Counted from the stretch's first letter, positions 12,762 through 25,900 are shown. The stretch is 64,000 nucleotides of DNA from Liolophura sinensis (GCF_032854445.1 NC_088302.1:8553338-8617337); one strand, 5' to 3'. A program made the numbers and translations. Notes: generated by a model from the letters alone, not told the origin.

Positions 12762-12995
12762 CTTCGGTGGCCAAATGATAAGAGTGTCCGTCTCGAAGTT
12801 GGCAGACCTGCTATTAACCCCTGGTCGTGTTGACCTGATGTTAGCGCACTGTGATTGGTGTGCTATCATTTCTACTTCAGTTGCGGCAGCACTTTGAAAT
12901 CACATATGTACACACCGAAAAATTCCTCGTCGTCACATAACTGAAACATTGTTAAGTACGACGTAAAAACCCAAGCATACATTCATACATACATA
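12762..12995 (+). mobile_element. tRNA-derived SINE, internally deleted copy
   Basis: The head (GGTGGCCAAATGATAAGAGTG, then CCCCTGGTCG) is tRNA-like. The tail (TCCTCGTCGTCACATAAC...ACGACGTAAAAACCCAAGC) matches the other copies. The middle, present at 3,430-3,600, is missing. It ends in CATTCATACATACATAC. Confidence 0.7.
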
Positions 12996-13801
12996 CGATC
13001 GATTTGGATTGGTTTTTATGTTTTGGGGTACTGACATCGTTCCATGTTATTTAATGTTAATACAGAACAAAAACATTTTGGTAAAAAATCATTCACAAAT
13101 CACTAATAAACCATATCTTTAAAAAAAAAACAGAAATATGTGCTTTGAAAAGAAGTACAAAAACGACATCCAAATAGTTTTTGCCTTTGGTAAAATACAG
13201 GCTCAACATATACTGCCATATACAACATATACAAAGTTTGCAAATTTAAGATAATTTTCCCTAATTAGTAGCGTCAGGAGCTTTGATTCTACATTTAAAC
13301 AGGTGGCATCATTGTCATACAATATTTATAAACACTTAGATTTTAAACAAAGAACTTTTTTTGTTTACTTTTCCCTGTATTATGTTATAGAGAATTGAGC
13401 CCTTTTATTAGAGTTTATTCTGACCTGGCAGACATAGTTTTCTTGTATTCATTAAACACTGCAATCTACTGATAAAACTCCTTGCATTTTCTTCTATATC
13501 AATAAGCACCAAAGGCTGTGTGCAGCGCACATGTAATGCATAGAAACATGCAATCCAAGGCCTTTACATGTTGCCAGCTATTGACAGAACAAGCTTCTAA
13601 TATCCGCCATTAATTCAATTTTGAACGAATCGTCACAGTTCCTTATAAAGCAATTTTGACAGGAACATCACTTCTACCCTAGTACACGTTATGCGTCCTG
13701 TGATCGCTTTCTTGGAGTATCTCTCTACATACCCAATACATAATAATTCCCCACACCAAATGAATCTGTCTGTCACAGCAGTGTGTAGCCCCACTGCATT
13801 A

Positions 13802-14123
13802 TTATAGATCGTTGGAGAGATGAGAAAGATGAAATAAAAAGAATGTGGAAAATGACAATATCAGTGTGAAGTGGAATGTATCTCTTTTACGGATTTCGTT
13901 ATGTAGGTTGTCATACCGTTGATGAGAAAGATGGTCGTAAGGTGACGGCCATCCGCAGCAGGTGCCCACTGTTCGAATGCCTACAGGCCTCTCCATACTC
14001 ATAAACCTCCTGAGACGCTACGAGTGACTGACGTAACTTTTCCATAAATGCTTCGTCGTGTTCTTGGAAATTAGAAAACCAAAGAAACGCCTTGAGTAAA
14101 AACTCTTTCATTCCTGCAAACAC
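13802..14123 (-). pseudogene. Last exon of the array gene (unit 4), partly open
   Basis: Minus-strand translation from 14,123 gives FLLKAFLWFSNFQEHDEAFM and then SQEVYEYGEACRHSNSGHLL, parallel to unit 6, until a stop at about 13,911. An acceptor-like TTTGCAG lies at 14,113-14,119. A second frame stays open further, to 13,802, across the membrane-like segment. Which frame was ancestral is unclear. The protein family is not recognised. Confidence 0.5.
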
Positions 14124-14810
14124 TATTTAAGAACTGTTGTTAGCTACAATATGACAATACGTACAGGCCATGCATTGAAATTATACAATCGATAAAGAAA
14201 AACAGCGCACCGTTACTCACTTCCAGAAGTCAATTTAGCCCGTTAAAAGCATCGCCATTCTGGAGTTTCAGCGTACAGCCCTGTTCAGTCCGTCATGATG
14301 TAAAGTCCAGGTTCCGGTATGTCTATGTAGAACCACAAAAGTGCCTTCGACGTGAGCATTTACCCCCAGCACTGACATATTCAGGTAAATATCAGAGGCC
14401 GTAGGTCTCTTAAAGCAAAAAGGATTCTCAGGTAATTTGTTTTTTCAGAAAATTGATCCTGTAGGGTTCTCTATTATAAATGATTCGTGTTTGTTTTGCC
14501 GACATGCGCTGTATACAGTCATGATATGAGCTTGAAGCACAGACAGGCTCTGGGACGAGATTATTATGATCAGTGCATACAGCACCCTGCATACCACATG
14601 CTTACGAACGAAATCTTACTCCAGCCAGTTTAAACTGCGTTAAATAAACCCAAGTCTCCCAGTTAGATACGTAGGGGTAAAAATAAATAACAGAATCTTT
14701 CGTACCCAAACTATCGTCTCTAATTAAAATTCAAGATGTGGTGAAAGAACACCAATACTCAGGTTTACCATATGTACAAAATTTTGCATTCTCACTCACA
14801 TCTTCAGGAA

Positions 14811-14856
14811 ACATCCATCCATCCATTCATTCATTCATTTCATTCATCCATTTATT
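14811..14856. repeat. (CATT)n microsatellite
   Basis: A run of CATC/CATT tetranucleotides with small interruptions. Confidence 0.85.
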
Positions 14857-16960
14857 CCCTGATCTGTGGTGAATTTTTCAATTGTTAACGTTTTTAATTA
14901 AACAGCCACTTTTGGAAAATCTATTAGTCAATGAATTTTAGAATCATTAATCATTATTTAAGCATCGCATCTCATTCATTCTACGTCCGTTCTTAGAAAG
15001 CATGTGTGCTTATTTATGGCACGAGAAAAAGGCTGAATAAACCTTATTACCTGTCTGTGTATAGATAACACGGCCGGATATTGAAAGCCAGTCTGGGAGG
15101 GCTTCTCACATGACTTGACCACCCCCAGATTTTACTAGACAGGGGACATCCGGCTGAAATAAGTTGTCAGTAGTTTCAGAGTGACCCACCCTTTAGCCAA
15201 TAAGTTCACGTCTATACGTCAGACAAAATGAACACTCATCAGGTCTTTTTCTAGTTATTATTTTTATCTCATATTGCTCTTATGATAGTTATCCAATTTG
15301 AGTTGTACTCGGTTTACACAGAGAAGTCTTATGTTTTCTAATTTAATCAGATATTTATTGCTGGGATATTCTACTGTACCTTTAAGGCAAAGGTGCCAGT
15401 GGTGCATAGCGCATTGTAACCCGTTTGAAGTCTGTAACCGAGATTGTTGTGTGGTATAATAACGTGATAATATAGAAATCATTTGGTAAAGAGGGTGTTC
15501 ATGACATTTTGTGCACGACAGCAGCGAAGTCTCGCACCTTTACAGCTGCTTGCTCCATATACACATCTCTATGACCTTGGCTATGCCAGGAGACCAGGAA
15601 CTCAATTACTTGCCTCTTGGGATACAGGGTGAAAAGGTACACCTGGATAAAGTTAATGTTAACAGAGTTCGACTACTGAACCGCAACATCAGTCTAGAGT
15701 TGAGCAGAAAGAGTAATTCTGCTTCCAAATTAGCTTAGCTCGTATCAGAAGGCGGCGCAACCGTAGCGATTTTCATGCCACTTACCGCTCCATATCGATC
15801 TTACGTAGCTTTTCAGGGGAACCTTTATAGGGGAACAAAATCGAAACAAATTTATCACATAAATGATAATGAGCGATATGTTTCAAGTTGCTTATTTCAG
15901 TACTGTTGACTACAGTTGTTATCGATTCAGAATGGCTTATGAGTACTGTCATCACTATATGTTTATTTATGATTTTTCTCCGCCAGTACCTACAGAAGTA
16001 ATAACAGTAAAACAAATAGGCACAGTTATAAAACAGTAAGCCATCTGGAAGTTACAAACGACTTCGTGATTGAATATGTTACCGTTAACACCGACAGTTG
16101 CCACGTCACTGACAAACTTTCCAACGTGTGACGTCACGCTCCTCTCCATATTTGTGGAAGACAAATATTCTTCAGAGAACGTAAAATTGCGCAAACGCTG
16201 TCATCAACGCCACTCACAACTAATTGTTATCATGCCCCTACGAAAAGCAAGAGAGAGAAATTTACAAATTTCAAGCTCAAGACCGGGTTTAAATTTGCAC
16301 TTCTTCTTAGAAAAGATAGACCTTTGACAAATTTAATTTTCTCAAAACGTATAAAAGATGACGTTTAATACAGTGTTAACCTTTGATGTACACAACACAG
16401 CGGTTGGACAAGTACAGCTATTGCATTCGTTGTCACAAGCTTACGTGTTACTCTGAAAGGAGTGGTATCCTCGCCTCTCAATGTGTTTCCAATCAAAGAC
16501 CCATAAATTTCTCAGAACCATTTGGTTACATGCCGCCCACGTTGCATCAAACAATAATGGTATATGCTTTTTTCAGATAGTGTTAAATTATGGCCAATAA
16601 CATTTTCGAAAAAAAAATGGTTCTTTGTAGATCTAGACTCCGTAAAAAGCAATTCTTGAAAGATTTTTGTCTGCAGCGCAAGGGATGTATCTATGTGCAA
16701 TACTAAGAACAGTCTGAGCCTATCATATGCAGCTAGCTATCGACATACCAAGCTTTTGATACCGGAAACTAATTCAGTTTTGAACGAAACAACGTAATTC
16801 TTTATAAACCAATCTTTTTTGACTGGGACATCAATTCCATAACAGACAGATGTGTGGTAGTCACAGCCGTCGCTCATCTCCCTAAAGAAAATAGAGCTGC
16901 TGTCCATTAAATACGCAATAATTCATATGGACTGATAACATAGGGACTGTCACAACAGTT

Positions 16961-17245
16961 TCATCTCGCTAGGTTATTATAGAAGGACAGACCGACTGTG
17001 GCAAGCAGGATAAATAATATGGCAATGACAGTGATGAGTTTATAGGAGTTGGCATCGCTTGCATCAATGCATTCCCATTACTTCCTCACACATCGACCGA
17101 TTCCCTTTGGTGAGTTGTTCATCTTTTTATGGGGAAGGTAGCCCGTCTTTAGATGACGGCCATCCCTAACAGGTGTCCGCTGTCTGATATTGCCCGCGGT
17201 TCTCCTCAGGCAGCCGCAACTCGCGACTTCCTCATGCTCTATTCT
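16961..17245 (-). pseudogene. Last exon of the array gene (unit 5), membrane segment intact
   Basis: Reading leftward on the minus strand, DASDANSYKLITVIAILF is followed by a hydrophobic stretch and then LSFYNNLAR and a stop at 16,961-16,963. Unit 6 has the matching peptide and a stop at the same place, so this is a true C-terminus kept in two copies. Upstream of the membrane segment this copy is broken by a stop near 17,085 and frameshifts. The topology would be a single C-terminal membrane anchor with about eight residues beyond it. Family unknown. Confidence 0.5.
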
Positions 17246-18000
17246 TCTTCAGCAAAAAAAACCCCTCAAATTAGCGCAACGACTTCTTGGTATGGTTGGA
17301 GGTAACGAGTGTTAGGTGCTATCCCATAAGGTGCTAGATGAGCCATAAATGTAACATTATCCTGCCGAAAAAAGAAAAACTCTCGTTACAAGTCTAGCCT
17401 TTCTCTTTTCTTGTACTTGCCTATCCAGTTACCCTGATAACAGCATGTGTATTTTCAATCTTACAATCTTTCACGGAGAAATCCCGTTCCACACACATTA
17501 CCTGATTATGGTCTATTCCAATGTTGTGTTCCACAAATCCACTGAATCATTTCCATAAGACACGAACCAAACTGACAAATGCCTACATGTACATGTATAC
17601 AGGGATATGTTAAGATATTTCCTCACACACATGTATCACATTCTAGATCAAACCATCATTTCCACGTTTGCACAGTCTAATTTCCCCCTAGAGGACAGAT
17701 CCCTCTCATCGATTTGTACACAACAATCCCTGAGATGTAGATAGTGTGAACAGTGTCAAAGTATTGGAAAATGTACGAACAAAAGAATGTCGACATTTGA
17801 TGAACCTGCAGCGTAATCCACGATAAATGATTTATGTTAGCTTTTATCGACGTGTATGTCATGATGTTTATACGGATCTGATTGCAGCACATAATATCCT
17901 GTTGTTGGTCTTTATGGCGTACATTCAGTAATAATACACTGCCCATAACATCAATAACAAGTCAATTGATTAAATGATCAGTTGGAAGCACAGATAGACT

Positions 18001-18085
18001 CACATGGCATGGAATTACAACAGCTTTGTACAGTGTCCTACCACATGGTATGGAATTAAAACGGCTTTGTACAGGAGAGAATGGC
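18001..18085. repeat. Two-copy tandem duplication, about 40 bp
   Basis: CACATGGCATGGAATTACAA and CACATGGTATGGAATTAAAA each precede a GGCTTTGTACAG-type string. Confidence 0.75.
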
Positions 18086-19717
18086 CTCAATATATAACTG
18101 GTAATGTCAAATAAATTATATAATTATTTTAATTATATAAATTAAATAAATTATAGACACGCAGAGAATGACATCAATATTCAGTTATACGACAGCCGAG
18201 GGAAATGATACGGTCCACTCATGGATCTTTTAGAAAAAAATGCAGTGTATCAGTTGAATGATTAATAACTGCTAATGGAAAACTTTGTAAAATGACTAAC
18301 CACGACTTTCTGAAAGAGCTACTCACTTGACTCTCACTTGACGATATTAGACAACAGACTGAGATAACTTTGCGGCGTCTTGATCACAAGGCACCTCAGA
18401 GAATCACGTGGGTAAACCTTTCCACTTCTATTCACCAACCTATAAATGCATTATGTATTGTACCGTCTTTCTACTTATTGTAATATACTTCACACTTGAT
18501 TATCTTTTTATTTGAAATGTAGTAAGTGTATATATTAGGGAATAAATCATACATTTGACAGTGGAGTATACTACGGTGCATTTCACCTGCAGGTGACCAT
18601 CAGGTATACCAACTTCTGACATGCGCGATGTATGTAACTGAGGGTGCAATATGGTACACCTATACCATAGTGATTTAGTAAAGTGCTTTGTGGTTTTGAG
18701 CACGGCACCTGGGAAGGCTCTCACATTGACTAGTTCCATATACACGTCTTTATTTATTGGTGTCGACCTTGGACTTGTCAGGGACCCAGAAACTTGGGTT
18801 GCTCTCCTCTCAGGAACTAGGGTGAAATTACACACTTGGGTGTTGTTAACTGTGAAAGGAGCTTGACTACCTATTTCTAAATTACAACATGCCTGTCGAT
18901 TCGAGAAGAAAGACTACTTCAGCTACCAAATTATCTTAGCTTGTACCGAACGGCGTTCCTATATTGTCCACTTTTATTGCTGCTCGGAGGTCTATATCGA
19001 CCCGACACAGCTTTCCCTCGACAGACTTCATAAACAAATTCACTAGGAGTATTAGTTCAGCTCAGTAAGCGCCTAGCTTTCCTGTCGTGTTGGGGTGTTA
19101 TCATGTCTGCTTTCGTACAAGTTACTCTCTCTGAAGGAAACACAGAATCTGCAAACAATGGAGTTGACATCCTAATACTGTTAAAAGGACACGATCACAT
19201 GGGATTTCTTCTGAGACACCAACAATGGAACTATTTAAAATTTTAACATTTAAGCATGACTTTCATCATTAACCACGTAGTCGAATCTACATTAAATCTT
19301 TGTTTCTTATATTCTTATAGAAATCTCGAGACGTACACTGTATTTAAAGCACATGTGCCTGCGGCTCAGCTATCTCAACTTATCCCAACTGAGTCCCGTA
19401 ACCAAAGCCCGTGGGCTTGTGGAGTATTGTTTACTGATTGTTTGCTTAACGGAACACTTATTATTGATGGACAAAACAATTACCCCGGATAAACCCCTGA
19501 TATTTCCCATAGGCCGGAAGTGTTTCCATGTTACTGTTTATTTAGTGTTGTGACAACAGTCATTCAGTAATGCTATATATAATTCCGTGACGTATAATAT
19601 AGTGCAATTAACATCACTGCATTTTATCGTATTCTGCTTCTAAAAGCTTTTCGGGATTGTAAAGTTGCTTCTAACTAATCATTTATAATGTTATATGTTA
19701 TGTAATAAAGTTATAAT

Positions 19718-19845
19718 AAAACCCTAACAGAGCTAAATCGACAAAAGGCTCGATTTCACAGGTTACGTATGACCATTTGCCAACAATCCCAGTGTCGCCG
19801 TTGCTTTTTGGTTTTACTCTCCAAGATGCAGTTCTTTGAACTGTA
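19718..19845. repeat. Interspersed repeat, family C copy 2
   Basis: It matches 9,812-9,945 and 42,836-42,976 (TATGACCATTTGCCA and ATAAAACCCTAACAGAG strings). Confidence 0.5.
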
Positions 19846-19931
19846 GCAGAATCTCGTTGTCTTGAACCTTGTACTTTAAAACCGTAATCCAGAGTAACGC
19901 CAGGTAGTATCTGACAAAGCCGTCCCAATAA

Positions 19932-20128
19932 TTATCTATTTATTTTCTTCATTGGTGTTTTACGGCGTATCCAAGAATTATTTGGATCGTGGCGGCCAGC
20001 ATCATGGTGGTAGAATACGGAACAGAGCCCAGAGGAAACCCACAACCATCGACGGGTTGTTGGCATGCCTTCCCACCTACTGGCTATGACCGGAGAGAAA
20101 GCCAGAATGAACTGGACTTGAACTCCCA
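19932..20128 (-). mobile_element. (AAAT)n-tailed SINE, long copy
   Basis: The plus strand shows TTCATTGGTGTTTTACGGCG, GGCGGCCAGCATCATGGTGG, GAGGAAACCCACAACCATC and CTTCCCACCTACTGGCTATG, the reverse complement of the full body of the family. It is diverged and its tail is nearly lost. Confidence 0.8.
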
Positions 20129-21268
20129 AAAATATAAACTAATTCATTAAACGATAAATGGACACGCACTTATCCACAGGCTAACAGGTTTCATTATTTA
20201 AGAAGTTAATATGGCAATAATTAAACTTGCTGAAATACTACATGGCTAAAAATAAAAATAACTGAGTAACAGTCGTATATCGAAAACATAGTTTGCAGTT
20301 TATATCAAAATTGTGGGCAAGTTTTGATCAGTTTGGATAAAACTATTCTCTTATACCCCAGAATTTAGTGCCTGATTGTGTCGCTACTCTGTTTTTATAA
20401 CCTGTCTCAAGACAAGAACGGCTTACGGAGATGTCCGTCGGTGAACTTCTGCTCATGTTAATATGTTAATGTATAAAATGCATAAAACTGTTTCCAAATG
20501 TTGACATAATTTTATCTATTTCGTATCATTACCAGCAGAGCAAATATACTTTGGCCAAAAACACATTTACACATGTTCTGCCTATTACTTGTTTTATAAA
20601 TATTTGAATTTATAAAAAAATAAAAGAGAAATATAAGACAATTTTGCCCTATGATAACATACGACTACAATATACAAAGGCGACTTAATAGCAAATTTTC
20701 CACCTTTCTTCCGTTGTCACAAATCTTAATGTACAATGAAATGAATGGCAGCGTTACCTTTCTATGTTTTTAAAAACAATGCTTCTAAGGGTTTTCGGAC
20801 ACCACGTCCATCCAGTTTTACCCATATGTATCTGCTGTATAATATTTGTTTTTCCTGATTCCTGTTATTAGACGTTCTTATCTCAGAACACGAGGTGTTC
20901 TCAATGTCAACAGGGGTCAGTTTTTATCACATTACCATTTCCAAACTCAGAGTCTGAGAGAGGCAGCATTGTAACTATTATCTGCACAGCAATTGGGGAA
21001 TGCATAATACATAAGGACAGTCTGAGACCATCGTATGATGCAAGGTATCGGCCTGTCAAGCTCCTGACATCGGCAGCTGATTAAATGTTAAAAAGAATGA
21101 TACATTTACTTATGAAGCAATTTTGGTTGGTAAGATTTAAAAGCCATCGTGTCCCAGACGGGCGTATCCTGGGTATCCTTATTGATTATCCATCTTGGCA
21201 AAATAAAGCTGCCATCCATCAAAAACATAATAACTCACAGAACCCAATAAATCTGTCACATCAGAGTT

Positions 21269-21676
21269 TCACTTCACTAAATTATTGTAGATGGACAAAG
21301 CGATTGTGGCTAGGAGGAAGAGAAAGAATATCGAAATGACAATAATCAGTTTATAAGAGTTAACATCGCTGGCATTTATGCGTTCGTCTAAATTTCGGGA
21401 AGTATCCTGTAATACGTCGGCCGATTTCCTTCTGTAAGTTGTCCCACGATTGATGGGGAACGAAGACCGTCGTAAGGTGACGGCCATTCCCAGCAGGTGT
21501 CCACTATCCGAATGCCTTCGGGCCTCCCCATAGCCATACACTTCCTGGGGCACGGCCAGCGACTGACGCCGCGACTCATGACTTTTCCGAATATGTTTCC
21601 TCATTGTTCCAGGAAACGAGCGAACCAAGAAAACGTCTTTAGCAAATATGCCGTAATTACTATAACAACTTACCAA
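21269..21676 (-). pseudogene. Last exon of the array gene (unit 6), 135-codon open frame
   Basis: The frame is open over 135 codons. It includes QEVYGYGEARRHSDSGHLLG, then RRKSADVLQDTSRNLDERIN, then ASDVNSYKLII with a roughly 20-residue hydrophobic segment, ending IYNNLVK before the stop at 21,269-21,271. Units 2, 4 and 5 carry related sequence, and unit 5 keeps the same stop position. The segment near the C-terminus is the only membrane segment. No clear acceptor marks its 5' end, and alignment with unit 4 needs a frameshift near 21,590, so it may be a pseudogene too. I do not recognise the family, and no upstream exons were found to the right. Confidence 0.45.
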
Positions 21677-21700
21677 AACTATTGATAATCATAGGTGCTA

Positions 21701-24700
21701 TTCGAGGCATCCAATGAAATTATGCCGTCTGCAAATGAAAAAGACGACCTCGTTATGGTTGTGAAATTCCCTTTACTTTAAAGTTATAACTAGTCCATTT
21801 GGCCCAATAAAACGTTGGTTTTTATGGAGTCTCACAGGCTGCGCTTACAGAATTCGGCTGAAAATTTCCCTGGTACACACATTGCTATAGGGACGAGGCT
21901 GTCTTCCAGTGGTGTGGTCCACAAAACCATTCCAATCCTGAATACATTTGTGTGCAGTGGCAAAATGTGATATCTCTACACACATATCCATCTGAAGCAC
22001 ATGATCCATGGATACATTTCAAGTACATGTTGTCACAACTCATCTACCTGCCCTGCAGTTTGTATTTCATTCAGAGGCCTCAAATAACGATTCCTGGGCT
22101 GTAGTTTGTTCGATAAGCTGTGTTATCGCAGAGTTGCAGGCAGGGAAATGTATGTGGTAAGCCGTAGAGTAATCCGCTATGCCCACAGCTTTACCATCCA
22201 ACTGTCTACATCCACAATACAATTTAAGCGAATCTCCGAGAAACTGTTTGGTTGTGCAGCACAATGGTACAAGATGGTAATATCGATAGATCCTCAAGAA
22301 ACTGGGCGGCCAGACAATACCCACGTTCAGAGTATATTTGGCATGTAACAGGCTAATCCTATTCGCTAAGCCATATGCACAAGAAGATTCCAACGAGCAT
22401 GGTATACACAGCTGTATACCTATCCAGAAACAGAGCGATCAGATTCGGGTTCTACTTGAGTCGACCGATACTTCTTTGGAATGATTCTATGCTAGTTTAA
22501 AACGTCACTCAGTGGTAATATTATGAGATTGGAGAATAATAAAGCTTTCAGGGAGCCTTACTCTGATGAACATCACGCCACTCGATGAATCTGGCCGCCT
22601 GAGCTATACAGTCCCGCATACTTCCTCTTTGCCAAGACATCCCCAGGGCTATTGGAACTGAATGGTCCAGCTAGGTCCCGGGAATGCCTCCAAAATCTTT
22701 AGCAGTTGTGGCTAGAAATTGAATAAAATCTTGGGAGAGGAAGAACACCCGGCTGGTCGGAACATAGATTAATTTGAAAATCTCTTCGGAACTCTTTCCG
22801 CTGGCTACCCAGCCCCCGTCATGGATTTATTGGTGCATCTAGGTTCGTTCAAGACCCCCAACTCTCCGCCGCGACGTGTTGTTCTCTCAGTTAATAAATA
22901 GACCACGAATGTGCCGCTCTGTTACCTTGATGCTCCACTGGGAGGTTTGCGAAGCACACATCCTCGCTATAGCAACATCAAACCGCTCTGACCGACAAGG
23001 AAGAACAACGTGCATTAGAAATGACTTCGGGTGCCGTCAATCTCAAGCAAAAACATCCTGTCAGTGTCAACCAGGCTCCGTAAATGATGCACAAAATAAA
23101 GTGCCCAACAGTTTGTCTTCGGGAAGTTTCCATTTTTTCTATCTCTCCCGAGGCTTTCTGGTTAAATTAACGCGTAAGTTTAATTAAAGCCCACAAAAGT
23201 TACCTCGATCACAACTTTTTTTTAGCAAAGCTTTTTAAAGATGGTATAGCTTTGATAAGAACGAGTAGAGATTAGCCAGCACAAGTCAGCAAGCAGAAGC
23301 GGGTATTGATTTGGGAATGACACTTGTGGTGTACATGCTTGACAGCAACACGGAGAAAAATCAATTACGTACCGTTTCGGGCTCTGTTCAGTGTATACGC
23401 TACGGGCCACAATTCCCATTTGGATTCCATTTTCTCCAGTAACCTCCTGCAGCGGTATTCGATGCTCCCGAAAGTGCTTCTAGACTCTTGATATTGAAAA
23501 CATTAGAAGGCAAGTCAACTGTTTGGCTGTACTTCCTAGCCAAAAAACATCGGCAACAAGCTAAGCCGTAATAAAAAAAACCCTGATCTATGTTGAACCA
23601 CAAATCAAAAATCTTCTTCACGTCAGTGATTTTCTGTTGGCAATTAGCAGGAAATTATCAGTGATCCGTACGATGGTACAAGATCAAGAAAGAAAATGAC
23701 AGTTTAATCTGCAACACTATTTGGATCATTACAGGTGAAAATGACGATTCCAATGTCTCCACTACCAATCACTTGGATTTTCAGGATGAGTAGCTGGAAC
23801 AGTGTGGTTCATCCGCCTTGTTTAAATCCGACGTAGAATGCAACACGTGTATACAGTGAAATGTCATACATCGTAAAAGCATCGCTCTGTGTTATCAAAT
23901 TACTGTAGCGTGCCTTACAATTATTGCAGAGTATCTATAATTTCAAAATAAGCTGCTCTGCCATAACATTCTCACAGCACGTGTCGTTGTTCGTGGCTGA
24001 CTTTGTCACCAAAGGCTTTGCCTCATTATGGTTATATGTAAGGCTTCCACTGGTCGTTAAAAGAAATATAAAACAAATTTGAAGACAATTTGTACAAAAA
24101 TACAGGACAACTATAGGGCATACGAACAGATGCCACAGCGCGGAAACTACCGTAGCTATGTAATTACCATAACCTTGTGTGAGCGCTTCCGACGAATACT
24201 AATCTAAAAGGACATCTGCTATTAGTACCAATATTATTTTGTTTACCAATATATTATTTTGTTGGGTGAAAGATCTAAAAAAAAACACATCCTACGCACT
24301 TAAATGATCCTACCTCAAGCTCCGTATTTGATGCCAACTTAAAATTAACTCACCTGTTTACTTATCCCGGCCTGATTCTTTCCACTTTTACTGCAGTTGT
24401 TGAAAACTTCTATGAGCTTTGCTCGCATATCATGATTTGGCTACCAGCTATGATGCCTCTTTTTTTAACTTCTGCCCTTTTAATGATCTTATTTTGCAGC
24501 TGACAAATTACTTGGACTCGAATTCCCATTACATGTCCCGTTTTCCTACATTTATTTATTTGATTGTTTCTTGTTATAAACGCCATAATCAAGATTTTTT
24601 TACATACACAATGGCTGTCAATTTCATGAAACCAGAATGTTCGACTTAAACAATTGCATTATTGTACAGCTCCAAAAACACTCTGCCTTATTAAATTAGT

Positions 24701-25665
24701 CATGTACTTGTTCCTATAATTATTTTTTACAATAAAATATAATTCAAAACTATTCTTATTACTACCTCGGGAGATCCTCAGGCCATTAGCATTATTATTA
24801 GTTATGTCATTTCACGGCTGATTTACTTTAATTACCAAGCACTCTGCCGCAATACGCATGATCACATATAGCCGTATATATAGCAGGAACGGAGCTTTGA
24901 GACAGGAAAATGGACGTTTCTATTTATTAATGGGCGAATTGCCTTTTCTGTGTAGCGATTCCCAAGGGTAGTTGGGAAAATTGCTGGCACTCTTCCCCAT
25001 CCTTAACTCATTCTTCCTGGCAATAACGTACAGGCCGAAATGTTGCCCAATATCTCTATCAGCCGCCAAATTACCTCATCATTCCATTGGATATTAAAAC
25101 TCCTCATATAACTCGTCACATAAAAGCACTGCACTTCGTCATTGCTATGGTGTTGACAACATCTATGTTTTCGTCTTTGTGCGCACTTCATTATTGGCTG
25201 ACAAGAAAATTTTTCGGCAAATTCAGTCACCCGCACACAGCAAAATGTCCGTGGAAACTAAATTTTGAAAAAAATTCTATTAAATAGAAAGTAGTAACCG
25301 TATTTAATCATAAAAAATGTTTTTGTCACGAAAGTAAAATGATTTTTTACACACAGAACAAACAGCTGAAAGCATGGTCCCTTAAAGACAGAATGCAGTC
25401 ACCATCGCGTGTAACTTATCATTATGGTAAAAGTGCCATCCGTCCTGACAGGAAACAATGGCATACAGTGTAAGGTTAAACCCGGAACCCGTAGAGTTTG
25501 TTAAATTAAAACAAATGTAGATGACTTATATTTCAGCCGCTTAGTCTTATTTTCGACGTTGTATTTATAGCTTTGTTTTGTGCTGGCTTCTTTTATCTAT
25601 GATTATTAGACATATGTGCCCGAAGATAAGGATGCTCCAAAAGGACACGTTTGTCTATTTCAAAC
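21701..25665. other. Interval without recognised genes
   Basis: No supported gene. A 108-codon minus-strand frame at 22,067-22,393 has a plausible acceptor (ACAACCAAACAG) before FLGDSLKLYCGCRQLDGKAV. It could be an isolated exon, but nothing around it supports that. Long AT-rich stretches and a few T and A runs are the only other features. Confidence 0.35.
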
Positions 25666-25691
25666 TTAGTAGTATACTGCGTCGAAAACGT
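25666..25691 (+). repeat. Left terminal inverted repeat
   Basis: It begins TTAGTAGTATACTGCG and matches the reverse complement of 30,731-30,756 at 25 of 26 positions (C versus T near the inner end). Confidence 0.8.
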
Positions 25692-25730
25692 CATGGAATG
25701 CGGAGGAAGAGGAGGGGGAATCCCCTACGT

Positions 25731-25900
25731 ATACTATACTATACTATACTATACTATACTATACTATACTATACTATACTATTCTATTCTGTACTTTACT
25801 GTACTGTACTGTACTGTACTGTACTGTGCTGTACTGTACTGTACTGTACTGTACTGTACTGCACTGCACTATACTATACTATACTGTACTATACTGTTAG
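25731..25900. repeat. Pentanucleotide satellite, left (ACTAT / ACTGT / ACTGC)n
   Basis: About 34 pentamers. They run as ACTAT, then ACTGT, then ACTGC and back to ACTAT, so variants are grouped in blocks rather than mixed. Any reading frame through it (repeated YYTILYYT-type peptides) is an artefact. Confidence 0.95.

Larger units (their letters stand above)
9030..14960. repeat. Unit 4 of tandem array, interrupted by a retrotransposon
   Basis: The start block 9,055-9,320 matches 95-240 and 15,030-15,235. The unit breaks off near 9,990 (GGAACCCAGTGTAAGC), is interrupted by a Ty3/gypsy remnant, and resumes near 12,375 (CCACTTGGGAACTAG), with blocks at 12,400-12,660, 13,560-13,700 and 13,802-14,123. 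Removing the insertion restores a unit of about 3.6 kb. Confidence 0.55.
15000..18480. repeat. Unit 5 of tandem array
   Basis: This is the best preserved full unit. Start block 15,030-15,235; block 15,560-15,850 (strings TCCAAATTAGCTTAGCTCGT and AATCGAAACAAATTTATCAC); block 16,130-16,340 (GCGCAAACGCTGTCATCAAC); block 16,630-16,940; TM exon 16,961-17,245; block 17,510-17,870; block 18,230-18,460. Its length of about 3.2-3.5 kb sets the unit size. Confidence 0.6.
18640..21700. repeat. Unit 6 of tandem array (right end)
   Basis: Blocks 18,700-19,040, 20,940-21,260 and 21,269-21,676 match units 1, 2, 4 and 5. The interval between them is lengthened by family C and SINE insertions (19,718-20,128). 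No further unit is recognisable to the right. Confidence 0.55.

Noticed and set aside
22067-22393. 108-codon minus-strand frame with an acceptor-like site
   Set aside because: Overlapped by an open plus-strand frame, with no partner exon and no domain; noted as unassigned rather than called.
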